From contig CP136062.1 of assembly GCA_032622095.1 (NCBI GenBank), positions 156,296,875 through 156,360,874 on the forward strand: a DNA stretch of 64,000 nt, written 5' to 3'. A program made the translations under genes and the position numbers. Under the pieces are notes generated by a model. The model saw nothing but the letters and a program-made list of their open reading frames with translations, did no database searches and was not told the origin of the DNA. Of this stretch, positions 1-11,822 are shown piece after piece; position 1 is the first letter of the stretch; every line of letters begins with the position of its first letter. The stretch comes from Siphonodentalium dalli (taxonomy: Eukaryota; Mollusca; Scaphopoda; Gadilida; Siphonodentaliidae).

Positions 1-1386
1 CTAGTAGTTTCCGAATGAAATGTTCAGATAAGTTCTACAACCGGCCAGTGTAGAACCTATTGTCTGAACATTATATATAGGTATGTCTCATCTGCACTTG
101 TATTATCTGTTCGTCTGTCGTCTGCTAATAATATGTCATTCCAATATATACTGTTATACCTGATGGGAGAAACTATTTTGTGATGACATGGTTAACATCT
201 TCATGGACAGTTTATTACATATATTATTGCAAATGTTCTAGCAATGGGTCAATATCTTCAAAAGTTTAAATATGTTCACTAGACGCACAAAACACTTAAA
301 TATACTTTACCTAGATCCAGCTATGTATGGCCCATCTCCAACTCTCTTCAATAGAATATATGCAATAAATTAATGAATTTGAGTCGTCGTGCATGAGTGA
401 AAAAAACAGTAAGTTAGTCTATTACATCGCCCATGAAGAGTATGTACTGTTGCAAAGGGAGATAAATCATGAGTCAGAAATAAGCTAAATGTTTTTGAGC
501 AGAAATAACAAATCTAAATTAAATTGAACGTGAGTTGAATCATTGTGAACATCTACAGTACACCGGTTTATCACATAATTAACCGTTAAACCCGTCCCAA
601 TGTTTTAGTAAGACTCACGTGCATTATCGCTGCGCGCAGTGACGTACGGGCTTAGATCAATGGTGTCGAAGCCAATTCGGGGACTTTATTATTATGTTAA
701 ACATAATGTAATTACGATATTCGATTTGTGTTGCGTTATTTAGTGTTGGGTGTAAGATAACATGGTTGATACGGGTTGTTGACAAAATTGTTCAACATGA
801 AAAGACACATTTGAAATTAAATATATTCGCTCTTGAATGTGCCTTTACATCATATTTGGTTGTGATAAGGAACCCAATATTAATTTTGTTAACCCCAGCC
901 TTTTCGATGTCGTTTTTCCTCGCTTATGTGTGACTGTGATAAAATGGATCTTAAATTCGTCGCATTTCTATGCGAATTGTATTATCATCTTCCAATAAAT
1001 TAGATTCTAGCCTCACAAAAGCTCGGCTCGAATATAATTTAGTGCACTCGGTTGATTAATTTCGTATAAATGTGCGACTCATTATATATCCTCTATGTTT
1101 CAAGTTGTTCTTTTGTAGGAAAATTGTTTTGACTTGAAACCCAGGAAGTGGTGCTTTGGAAGAAAGAGTGCTAAATTGCAAAATGGTATCCTCTCTGACA
1201 AATGCACAATTGTTTGCGCTCTATAATTACACTAGAGTTGCAGTGAATCCACAATTGTTATGATGCTGCTTTCTTTATGAAATATTTACTTTGTGAATTT
1301 GTTTCCATGGCCTCCGATGTTGAAACAAGCTACCTCTGCCCCTCCTTGACATACATTTTAACTTTCGAATGTCTCTTTTTTTACAG
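1..1386 (+). other. Probable intron of the upstream RGK gene
   Basis: In copy B the matching sequence begins 33 bases after the donor of the G4 exon and ends at the acceptor of the terminal exon. By homology, 1-1386 is most of the last intron of a gene whose earlier exons lie left of the window. No other coding sequence is seen. It ends in a pyrimidine tract and TTACAG acceptor at 1381-1386. Confidence 0.75.
22..69 (+). other. Conserved intronic hairpin, copy A
   Basis: GTTCAGATAAGTTCTAC pairs with GTAGAACCTATTGTCTGAAC around a short loop, giving a stem of about 17-20 bp. The same hairpin lies at 14533-14580 and, diverged in sequence but not in pairing, at 63815-63871. Confidence 0.7.
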
Positions 1387-1595
1387 AAGGGAAAAAAGTC
1401 GCCCTGTCATACAACTGCAAATTTGTGGAGACATCGACACTCTTCAATCACAACGTGGATCAGTTGTTGGTCGGTATTCATAAACAAAACTCTCTGCACA
1501 ACAACGCGCGAACAGGCTCAGGGAGGAATATGAAGGCACTTTTACCACGCATTTTCAAGAGTAAAGCATCATGTGAAAATTTGATGAAATTATAA
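1387..1595 (+). CDS. RGK-family (Rad/Gem/Rem-like) GTPase, terminal coding exon, copy A
   Basis: This is the last coding exon of an RGK small GTPase. Members of this family bind GTP weakly and regulate voltage-gated calcium channels and the cytoskeleton at the membrane. After the TTACAG acceptor, two bases complete a split codon, then 68 codons and TAA follow. The translation gives CKFVETST (the G5 box, ETSA in relatives), then NHNVDQLLVGI (HHNV-EL in relatives), a basic stretch, and KSKASCENLMKL. This ending matches the RGK hallmark of a cysteine seven residues from the C-terminus (CHDLSVL in vertebrates). There is no CAAX prenylation box, as is usual in RGK. Compared with copy B there are three replacements (N for H in the HHNV motif, Q for E, N for K) and two silent changes. 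The frame is intact. Upstream exons are outside the window. Confidence 0.9.
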
Positions 1596-1942
1596 TTTAT
1601 CAGTCACCTGTTCAGCAACATTCAGAGTATGATATGATGTTAATATAACAATTGTTATATATTTATCATCGGTTATGTGAGATCATGTAGCACGAGTGCT
1701 GTGTGGTAATGTGTTATCTTTGTCAGTGTTGAGAAGGAAACATGTATACCATTTTAAACAGAGAATACTTGAAGCTAATAACCATATCCTGTCATCCATT
1801 TGTAACTCAGATATATTCAAATCGAAATTATTCAAAATCATGGAATCATATGTTGTACACTTAGCTGCATATTTATATTACATAAATGTAGCATATAACG
1901 TATGATTATTTTGTAAGTTATGGATAATTATGTATGGTCTGA

Positions 1943-1948
1943 AATAAA
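1943..1948 (+). promoter_or_regulatory. Poly(A) signal of RGK copy A
   Basis: AATAAA lies 348 bases after the stop codon and is kept at the same place in copy B (17813). It suggests a 3' UTR of roughly 370 bases. Confidence 0.55.
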
Positions 1949-1967
1949 ACTATATATGCATGTATAG

Positions 1968-2092
1968 CATTATCATCATCACCATTATCACCGTTGTCAT
2001 CATCATGGTCATTATCGTAATCATCATAACTGCTATCTGTTATCACAATCAACATCATCATCGCCGGCATCATCATATTCATCGCCGTCGTC
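1968..2092 (+). repeat. Imperfect (ATC)n trinucleotide tract
   Basis: Degenerate CAT/ATC repeat of about 125 bp just after the poly(A) signal. Copy B has the same tract at 17838-17965 with one extra trinucleotide. Confidence 0.9.
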
Positions 2093-2372
2093 TTAAGTAA
2101 TCACCACCAATTGTTTGGATTATATGAGCATTGGTGGTTAACTATTTCGGTCGTAAATATATCTACACGCGCTTCCATTCATCAAACGACGTGATTTCCG
2201 TTACTAATTCCTTATTGATCATTCGGCAAAATCCGAGAACGGTGGGAAATTACCTCTCATTCGTAAGCGGCCAACGGGGTCGAACACAATTAGGATCAGC
2301 TTTCAAAAAGTGGCCTGAAAATGAGTTACCTCTCTGGTCTGTCAGGAAAATTTCGGGACCGTATGAACTTTA

Positions 2373-5130
2373 ACCAGGACGGGCGTGTTGGGACCCTAAA
2401 GGGACGGGACAGTAATTCTAGCTGGACCCGGGCCGTGGCTATTAATCTAACCGCGGGCGGGACAAATCGGTACCCTAACCCTAACCGGGGTGGGACGCGA
2501 CTCTAACATTAACTGGGACGGGACCTTAGGCCTAACCCTAACCGGGACGGCAGCTTAACCCTAACACTGAACAGGACGACGCGGTATCCTAACCCTGACC
2601 GGACGGGACCATAAGTTGTATGTGGGTGTTCGGAACGGATTGTAACTTAACCATAACCGGACCAGGGCCCTACACCGGAGCGAAACGGTGCGGGACCCCA
2701 ACCTTAACCCAGACTGGACGTGACCGTAATTCTAGCTGGACCGTGACTCATAGTTCTAACCGCGGACGGAACAATTCGAGATCATAACCGGGGCGGGACG
2801 AACCCCTAACTCTAACCGGGACGGGAAATAAAGCATAAACATAACCCTAACGGCAGCTTAACTCTAAGACTGAACAGGCCTAGTCCGGCCGGACGGGACC
2901 ATAACCTTTATGTTGGGGTAGGAGGGACTGTAACTTTAACCCTAACCGGATCGGGGCCCTATCCAGGAACTGAACGGGGCGGGGCCCTAAGCCAGGCAGG
3001 ACGGGACCTTGACCCAACCCTGACGGGACATTAACACTGGCTACACCAATAACCCTAAACCTAAACGGCACTGGAAGGCTCTGAACGGGAATTTAACCCT
3101 AGCCCTAACCGAGACGGGACCATAACGCTAACCGTTAGGGGAACCCAACACTAACCGGGACGGGACCCCTGACCCTAACCTATTCGGGACGGGAGCTTAA
3201 CCCTAACTCTAACCGGGACGGTTGGAACCTAACACTAACAATACTCGTAACCTGATGGTGGATCCGGATGGTCCGTACATCGGACGGGACGAGCCGGGAC
3301 CATAACAAGGAAGAGACGGGACCACAGGACGGTACCCTAACTCTAACCGGAACCCTAACCCTACCCCGGGGCGGAAGTCAGGGGAAGGACGTTAATACAA
3401 ATCATAAGTTCATAACCATAATGGGGACGGGACCAGTCGGGGCAATAACAATAACTGAAACGAGGCCTTAAGCCTAACCACAAAGGGGACGGGACCTAAA
3501 CCATAATACGGACCAGAACGGGAGGTTAACATAACTACAACCGGGACTGGTGCTAAATCCTAACCCGTACCGGACGGGCGGGATTCTAATTTGGATGTGG
3601 TGGTTCGGAACGGTACTGTAACTTTAAACATACTCATGTCGGGGGTCTAACACGGAAATGAAGTGGGCGGGACCCAAACACTAACAGGACGGGACCTATG
3701 CCCCAACCGTGACCGTGACGGGACCCCAACCCTTGGCACAACTATAACCCAAACCCTAAAGGGACTGGACGGTTCGGGCGGGAACTTAAACACAACACAA
3801 CTAACCTGGACAGGGCTCTATCACTAACCGGTACGGAGCCTTAAACATAACCTTGGCGGGAGTTTAACCCTATCTGGGACGGGAAGTTACTACAATAATA
3901 ACTTACAACAATCGTTACCTGGCGGGTAATCCCGACCGCGGACGGGACGAGTCGGGACCCTAACCAGGACGGCACCCTAACCTTTAACTGAACGTAACTG
4001 GTTGGAACGGGACCTTAACACTAACCGTAACCATAAAACGGGACGCGGCCAGGGGACCTGACGTTTACACTAGCCATAACCGGGACTGTGCGGCTCTGGA
4101 CCGGAATATCACAATAACCATAACTGGGACGGGACCAGTCGGGACCCTAACACTAACCGGGACTGGACCTTTGCCCGATTCCTAACTCGAACTTGGACGG
4201 GACCTTGAGCCTAACCCATAACCGGGAAGGGACGGGACCACAACAAGGGCGGTATCCTAACAGTAGCCAGAACTGGACGGATTGGAACGGGACCTTAACC
4301 CTAACACATTACCCTAAACCGTGACCAGTGTCATGGGACGTTAACACTAACCATAACGACAACCCTAACCGGTACTGGACGGCTCTGAACGTGAAATTCA
4401 CCGTGGCGGGATGGGACTGGACCTTAAGCCTAACCTAATTGTGAGTGGACCCTGACCCGAACCGAGACAGGGTCTTAGCCTTAGCTCTAACCGAGAGGGG
4501 ACCGTAACACTATCCGAGATTTGACGGGAGCGTAAACCGAGCCCTAACTCTAAGCGGGACTCGACATTAAAACTAACTCTAGCTAATCCGGGGAGGAAGG
4601 GACCTAACCCTAATCTGGACGGAACCGTAACCCTAATTATAACAGGTACGGGACTCAAACCCTAACAGGACGGGATGTAAACCTTAACCCTAACTGGTAC
4701 TGGACCTTAAACCTAACTCTAAGCCGAACCGGGTATGGACGGGCCCTTAACCATCACTCTAACCGGGACGGGACCTTTAGGTTCCCCTACCCAACCGCGG
4801 CGGGTGTGTGCCGGCCCTCAATCCTACTCTAATCCGAATGCCAGCGGGAGGACATTAAACCTATCTCTAATCCGAATCGGGGCGGGATGGGACCTTAACA
4901 CTACCCATAACCGGGACGGGACTGGACCCACACACTGACCGTAATCGGCACGGGACGATAAGGGCCGTGACCGGACCCTAGTATAACAGGGATAGATCGA
5001 GATGGGACCTTTACACTATAGCACTAATCCTAAACGGGGCAGGACGGGGCTGGATCCTAACCCTAACTGGGACGGGACCCTAACCATAACCGGGATGGGA
5101 CAGCGGGGGCGGGTAGTGACGGTAACGGGG
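2373..5130 (+). repeat. Telomere-like hybrid satellite, copy A
   Basis: About 2.75 kb of degenerate words alternating between CCCTAACCCTAA (the animal telomere motif read on the C strand) and CGGGACGGGACC, at roughly 18-25 base spacing. It is far more GC-rich than its surroundings. Many short open frames cross it on both strands, but they follow the repeat words and are not genes. Copy B (18245-21400) is collinear but has 391 more bases at 20272-20662. A short isolated piece lies at 13206-13460. Confidence 0.9.
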
Positions 5131-6842
5131 CGCGCGGGCGAAGCAAATCGTAGTTGTGTGGTTGGGGCGTCACTGTACGTCTGTTTTCGACCAATTGGCA
5201 CTGATGTTCTAATTTTTTCGGTCCAAATTATCGCCCCATGCACTTTCACTTCAACGTTCCAGACCGAGCATAGCGGCAACTCATATTCGGACACTTTTTG
5301 AAACTCGACCCAAATTTACTTCGGCTAAATCGAATTATATCCAGCTATTATTTACATATACTTCTGAACACCTGATATATACATATTTTTTTATTTTGAA
5401 CTATCAACGTTAGCGTTGTTAAAGTAATGAGAGCGGATCTCAAGTTACAAAGTACACATACTAATAGCGCTGTCAATGGCTACCGTTTAAAACCTGTTTA
5501 CCCTGGAAGCCTATGACATTGTAGAGGTCGGTTGTGTATTATGACATCAAATTGAACATATCCATACTGCACATGGCGTCACTTTATATTGCAACCAGTA
5601 TTTTCGCATACGTCTTGAATTAACGAACAGCAGAGGAATATCTGCAGGTTGCTTTCATGTTTTCATTTCAATTCAATATATTGGGACGTTTGTACATCCG
5701 CAATCCGATAATTGACTAAGAGATGATTATAATTTTGCGTAGAAGTACAATTTAGTTTTATCTTATCGAATATGCCATTTCATTTTATGGCATTGTCCGA
5801 TTTATTTGATTTATATTCGTGAATAATCCTGTGTCTTTCAATTGTTCTTGGCTGACTCGCGATAGCTATTCACGTGATTAGATTCATATATCTGTATGTG
5901 GCTCATGTTTTCGTTTTTACATTGTGTATCATGGTTTTGCATGCTTCCATATCTACTGGTTAATTTATTTTGGCTTTTATGTGTTAATTTCATTTCATTC
6001 GAGTCTTTGGTAACGTACATAAATTGCCCAAAACCCGATATTTGGCCAAGCGATTATTCAACTTTTGCATAGAAGTAAACTTTATTTTTTGAAAATATCA
6101 TTTTATCATGACATTCACTGATTTGTATGATTGTTATTCATGCGCTCTGAATAATCCTGTCACTTTCAATTGTTGATTCGTGATCTTGAATCACGTGATC
6201 ATATTCATATATTTGGCGATTGCTCAAGCCGATGTTCTATGTTTTCACGTTTACTACACATAGCGATTACGCAGACCAATGTTCTACATGTACGTTGTAA
6301 TGTTTATTACATTACGTTGATTGTGTTCATGGTATACATTGTCCCGAATGTCCTTAACCAGACACCACATGTAAGCGAAAAATAAATTTGTCGGATCGGA
6401 ATAATGGACTTTGTCTCACTTACTCCCTATGCATGGAAATTGCTTTAATGGGCATCAAACCAGTTACATTACATAACTACGGTCTTTACTTATTGTATAC
6501 AAATTAATAGAAGTTCAGTAAAAATAACTATAATTTGATTAAGTCTCTTTAATCCGTTTTATCGAAGAAAATATATCGTCAAATGTATAGCGTATTGGGG
6601 TACTATTACTTGTACAACCACTTATCTCATATCTCCTAGATTCGTTTCGTTTGCAACTGATGGTAAATTGTGTTCTTAGTATTTGGTTGAAAGGTAACTG
6701 ATATGTATACTGTTGATACGTGCGGTTCCAGCTGGAATATACGCACCCCTGATCAAGACTTTATGGTCCTGCTAATGTGATGTGATGCTGGTGGTCTCTG
6801 CTGAATTTCTATAACGCGATTGGGGCGAACTGATGCTGTTAA
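5131..6842. other. Non-coding duplicated sequence
   Basis: AT-rich sequence collinear with 21400-23104. Short open frames such as 6170-6385 are kept in both copies, but the copies are only about 2% apart, so this says nothing about coding. Two ~60-bp blocks around AGTTTTATCTTATCGAATAT (5750) and TAAACTTTATTTTTTGAAAA (6075) resemble each other and suggest an old internal duplication of about 320 bp. No gene is seen. Confidence 0.6.
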
Positions 6843-7336
6843 AGGCACGTGAGGCCTTAGTTGTCGAAAATATTCATATTTGTTCCAATCACCGTAAACA
6901 GAAAAACATTAAAACGCATACAGTTTCGTTCATATATACCATGACCATCGCGTAAACAGCATGTTATCATACAGATTTACTATATTTTACCTAAGCAAGA
7001 GCAAGATTGTGTTACAGAAGACAGCACAGTGCTGCTGGCTAATCACACACAAATGGCATAAACGCTCTTTATTCGTTCCATTTCAGGAATTCACCAACAA
7101 AGAACGCTCTTTATTTTTAACATCATAATATAAACAAACACCAGAAAAGTAACTTTTTATGCTTTTGTTTACATAACAATGGTCAAAGATATGACAATAA
7201 CATACTGTTTATGCGATATTTCTTATTTGTATACGGACAAAGTCTGTCTACATTTTGTTGTTCTTTCTGTTTGTGGCGTTATTTGACGGGTGGAAATATT
7301 TTCACAGGATACCCACCGCCAAGGCCAACCGTACCT
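6843..7336. mobile_element. TTAA-flanked MITE-like element, copy 1
   Basis: A 494-bp insertion present in copy A and absent from copy B, which has a single TTAA at the matching site (23101-23104). It is flanked by TTAA at 6839-6842 and 7337-7340. The ends are inverted: AGGCACGTGAGGCC on the left, and the complement AGGTACGGTTGGCC on the right. It has no transposase. TTAA target duplications are used by piggyBac and Kolobok transposases; which one moved this element cannot be told here. A sister copy is at 34930-35421. Confidence 0.92.
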
Positions 7337-8416
7337 TTAAGACAAAGTACCGTTATTTTTCAAATGTTGTCATTTTCTGGGTATATGGCTAATACGAGCG
7401 GTTTGGAATAAAACCAGTGCATGTTTGGAACATAACAAAACATAGACATTTTGAATAAATATAATAATGGCTGCTCTGGTGTTTGCAAAACTATGTGAAT
7501 TGCCATCTTTCTATAGTCGATTTGCCACAACTAACACAACCAATATAAACATATCTCGCAATATATATATGTGTTGGAATGTTTGATACACACAATGGCT
7601 TTTCATATTGCAGATTTTCCGAACGCCGCACAAATGACAATTTCAGAACAAATAACGTACATTTTCTTAACAGCGTAAATTTACCATGACAGCATCTTAG
7701 CAATTCAACAGGGCCCACCAGCATCGCATCACATTGACGGGTCCAGTTGACCAGTTGTGAAACTGTAATAGGATGAAACTTTAATGGCCTGACTGTATTT
7801 GTGTTCGAGGGTACGCCAATACATGGGATTCGTTAATCCAATAATTTATTATTGCGACAGTTCTTTAATCTTAGTGTTCGATATTCCGAGAGTTCGATAC
7901 TTAAGAATTTACAGCGACGTGGACATGAATAAAAGTCGGGCCTCATCAACATAAAATAAATGTTCCCTGAGGCATCACCACGCGCAAAAGAATCCCACCG
8001 GTATCAAATTTAAGCACCATACACACATTTGGGAACAGACAATTAACGCACCCGTATATCTAATTGCGTAAATGATACACAAATATCCAAATGTTCGTCT
8101 TTGTCGTGTCTTATACATGTATGTTACAACATATGTGACTTATTGGTGCTCTATATAAAGATTCTCGTACATGCACGTGCGTGAGCTACACATACACGTG
8201 TAATAATTTAACGCGATGCTGGAACGGATGTCAGCTTCTGTATGTGAGGAAACTACATGATATTCTGAAAGCTAGCGCGACCTACATGTATATTTACATA
8301 TTCGCGACTTTCGGACTATCGAATAATCGTAATATCTAACTATCTGACAAACGAACTGCCCTAATTTTTTCGTCGTCTGACAAATATACAACATTCATAT
8401 TTGAGAATATGTGGGA
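7337..8416. other. Non-coding duplicated sequence
   Basis: Collinear with 23105-24179. The minus-strand frame 7491-7724 recurs at 23294-23485 but has no recognisable motif. No gene is seen. Confidence 0.55.
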
Positions 8417-9493
8417 CAGTTGAAGCACAGGTCCCCAGATCAAAAATTTACCCCACCCTCAATAATACTTAATCCCATAGAAATGTATTCAACTTGGCGG
8501 GGCCTAATTTTTTAAATTTTTTTCAGTCAAAAAACAAGTTAAAAATAGAAGAATTTTTTTTTTTGTTACATAAAGGCCTCATATATACGTAGAAATGTAT
8601 TTTCTTACTCTTCAATTTCATGTATCCCGCGTAAAAAATGGTTAAAAAAACTCCTGTTATGAGCACAGGTCTGACAGAAACCGGCTGTTGAAATCCCTCG
8701 TTCGAGATGGTGTCCGCTCAACTCGGTCAAAAAGCCGGATTTTTACACTGACTAGTGCTTCAAAAACGCCCTAACCGGTAAGTAGAAAAATATAGTATAC
8801 ATCATTAGAAGCGGAATCACGGCATCATATCTCTCGTATTTATTGAAAAATCAGTTTCATAAAACCGGAAGAAAATTTAAATTGTCCAAAACAAGCCATT
8901 TTGTAAGTAAGCTGAAATGACGTAATACTAATTGGCATTGGCCCAATATAAATCAAATATATAACGAAGAAGTAATGTACATACGATCTAAATGTTTACG
9001 AAGTTATATTCTTGTCCATGTGTATGTTTTCAAATCGGCATTCGTGTTAATTCAATCTTTATCTATTCTTTTAATTTTTTATAAATACATATTGTGTTGC
9101 ATAGAACTATAAATAGTACTCACGGCAAACTCGCAAAAAATGGCTGGTTTTTGGAAAATTTTAATTTGCTTCCGAATTCATGAATCTGATTTTTTCAATA
9201 AATACGAGAGATACGATGCCGTGATGTGGCCAGATTGGTTTGGGTGTGTCAGTAAATAATTCCGCTTCTAATGATGTATAATATATATATTGTACTTACC
9301 GTTGAGAGTTTTTGAAGCGCAAGTCGGTGTAAAAATCCGACTCGCTGACCCAGTTTAGCGGACACCATCTAGAACGAGTGATTTTAGCAGTCGGTTTGCG
9401 CCAGACCTGTGCTCATATCCGGAGTTTTTCTGAACCAATTTTACACGGCATACTTAAAATTGAAGAGTAATAAAATATCTTTCTACATATATA
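8417..9493. mobile_element. Foldback element, copy A, right arm truncated
   Basis: Two long inverted arms. The left (about 8417-8900) runs from CACAGGTCCCCAGATC through GAGCACAGGTCTGACAG to ATCATTAGAAGCGGA. The right (about 9130-9493) carries the complements TCCGCTTCTAATGATG and CAGACCTGTGCTC. The outermost part of the right arm, present in copy B up to 26716, is missing. The collinearity of copies A and B stops at this point, so the duplication breakpoint falls inside the palindrome. Confidence 0.85.
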
Positions 9494-10020
9494 TTTAAGA
9501 TATTACGGAAGTAGTGGCACGGGTTACTGTTTATTTAGCAAGTGTCTAAACTCGAGGGAAATGTGCGGCCCAAGCAGCCCAACATATTTATTGATTTATT
9601 TTAATTGTGATTTTGCGAAATAGTGAATTGGCATATACTAATAAATGACGCTTCCGCGTGCATCGTCTTGGTCGCTGCGGGACTTTCAACTCTTCCAAAA
9701 ACCAGGATCTTTGTTTGTAATGTATGTCAGTAAGTGCCTATTCGGGGTACCAGTTACAACAACAACAAGAACAACATCCAGCCTATGATTCATGGAACAA
9801 TGTTATTAAAAAGTTGATGTACATGATACAATCTAAACGCACAAATACGAAAAAAAAGTTGTTTAAATGAGAACTTTACAAGAAATATTGTTGTCGCTCT
9901 GAAACTTCGAAACTATGAAATAACTGGATACACAATTAATTATCAAACAAGAGTATTTCATGTGTCACGTCTCGTTCCGAAAATATCATTATACACACCA
10001 TCTGATAACGCAGTTTATTC

Positions 10021-11822
10021 AGGGACGGGTGTGTAAATAAGGGGCACAGTTATTTGAAAGATGACTGAAAGTTGAACCCACAACACTTACACAATGTACG
10101 TATGCCTGGGTTGGGCACAGGCTAGAATTTCATATTTGACACATAAATCATTTTAATGTGGGCCGGTATCAAGGTTAAAAATGGTCACCACTCGGATTTC
10201 GAAAACAAATTTATTTCATGCAGATGACAAATTTTGATAAGTGAGACCAGTATATGTAGCCACTGTTTCGCAGACATCGCTGCTACCTGATACGGGTGTG
10301 GTAAAAGTAAAATGAAACATTATTTTCAAAACTAACAAAACATGCTCTAATTATAACCAACCTTTTCTCAATACACACACCACATCCCTTTTACCCCTAC
10401 TGAACATTTGAAACCAGACTGTCACCTTAATGGACGTGTCATTTCGTTTGTTTGCGATGGAGACCATATCTACACATGCTATGTATGATAATATGTATAA
10501 TGATCGTTGACACGCCATGTATATTTTCAACCGCAATAAGCAATATTGGTTGCGGTTTAACGCCACGTGGATATTTTCCCCCATCATATTTTGTTTGAAA
10601 AGGTCTAAAAGGCTATTACTATAAATTATTTAAGCTCACACTTCTTGAATGAAATTTTAATGAAATTTCAGTCGTCCACTGTACCTTGCAGTGTGAATGT
10701 TAGCATTTCAGTTAAGATTAAAAGAGAATGATACCTTGAAGAAGTACATATCATTTGAAGAAACATCAATGACGACATATACACATTGATGTGGACAAAG
10801 GCGACATATGCCAATGTGTACACAAGCAGAGTGGTATATATAACATGAAATGTTCCTTCTAAGTCGGTAGATTTGCCGAAACATTGTTAGTGAGAATATT
10901 GTCAAATTGATGCGATGCCAAACACTCCTGCACGGTGATAAAATAAATTGGAGAATAATCTTTCTCACAGTATTTATAATTAACAGATAATATATCAAAA
11001 CACATCATCATTATTATATATTAAATAAATGCAGTGAATATGGCGAAATAGTTTTCATTAGTTTATCGCCGATTGTTGCGTCCAGAATCGAGAAGTAAAT
11101 ATCTACATTTGAGCGAAGTTCAGATATTTTCTATGGAGTACTCACTATTTGCTTGACATTTTCGGCGTTGTTAGTAGAATGACACATTCACCAAATTGGC
11201 ATAGCACAGGATACTAATGGTGATATTTGCTGGTCTTGCAATGACTTGCATGTGACATTCCAGTTTCTGCAGGCGTGGGTGCAGACATAAGACAGGGTGC
11301 ATATCGAATCAACTTAACAAATAATAATTGTGATATTTAGAGAAGGGACACTCCAGTTTCAGCAGGGCCGGGTGTAAAATGATGGGATCATCAAACCAGT
11401 GCACACTAACTATAATATGAACCCTCAACACAATGCCTGGTTAGAGCACAGGTTTATGCTTTAAGATTTGGTTGCAGCATTATTATTTTAATGGGGATAT
11501 AAATAGACAGAGTGGCATAGACCCCTTGATATTATGTGACACAAACGACATTTTCGAGCATAACTGGAAGAACGCTATTTCCTAACTCCAACATCAAAAC
11601 TGTTCTAAATACTCACCATTGGGATTTTCAAAAACAAATTTGTTTTAATGCAGATGATAAATGTAGGTGGTAAAACGGCATCAGCGTCGGTGGCCACTGT
11701 TTTGCAGAAATCGGTACTACTGCGGGTGGGAGGCAACGTAGTCTGAAACAATATTTTTTCAAAACTCAAAGAAACCCGATAAAGCTCACAAATTAATAAC
11801 TAACATTCTCTCAATACACGTG
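10021..11822 (+). repeat. Degenerate ~1.4-kb tandem repeat
   Basis: About 10021-10380 resembles about 11365-11822. Shared landmarks in order are GAACCC-CAACAC, a CCTGG..GCACAGG block, TTTCGAAAACAAATTTATTT against TTTTCAAAAACAAATTTGTT, ATGCAGATGA-AAAT, GCCACTGTTT-GCAGA and TCTCAATACAC. The copies are strongly diverged. Confidence 0.7.
10915..11220 (+). repeat. Diverged dispersed repeat (partner at 37306-37622)
   Basis: Collinear with 37306-37622 in the same orientation. Shared words include AAACACTCC, ATGGAGAATAATCTT against TTGGAGAATAATCTT, TATCGCCGAT, TTCTATGGAGTA and TGTTAGTAGAATG. Divergence is roughly 20-25%. No terminal repeats or coding frame are seen. It may be an old transposon or an old duplication. 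Confidence 0.75.

Larger units (their letters stand above)
1..9493 (+). repeat. Tandem segmental duplication, copy A
   Basis: Position 1 aligns directly with 14512, and the two segments stay collinear to about 9493 and 26549. In the first 170 bases only about three differ. Copy A lacks three things found in copy B: a 1351-bp foldback insertion, a 1279-bp hAT element and 391 bp of satellite. It alone carries a 494-bp TTAA element. Adding these differences to 9493 gives about 12,033, against a measured copy B length of 12,038. The left end lies outside the window, so the true unit probably includes the RGK G4 exon that precedes position 14512 in copy B. Confidence 0.95.

Noticed and set aside
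1277..1483. Frame 1277-1483 and its twin 17145-17330 as small genes
   Set aside because: They run through the intron and acceptor in a different frame from the RGK terminal exon. The RGK reading after TTACAG explains the conservation.
2373..5130. Open frames on both strands of the telomere-like satellite (for example 4398-4658 minus, 5002-5301 plus)
   Set aside because: They are translations of the repeat words and shift frame with indels between copies.
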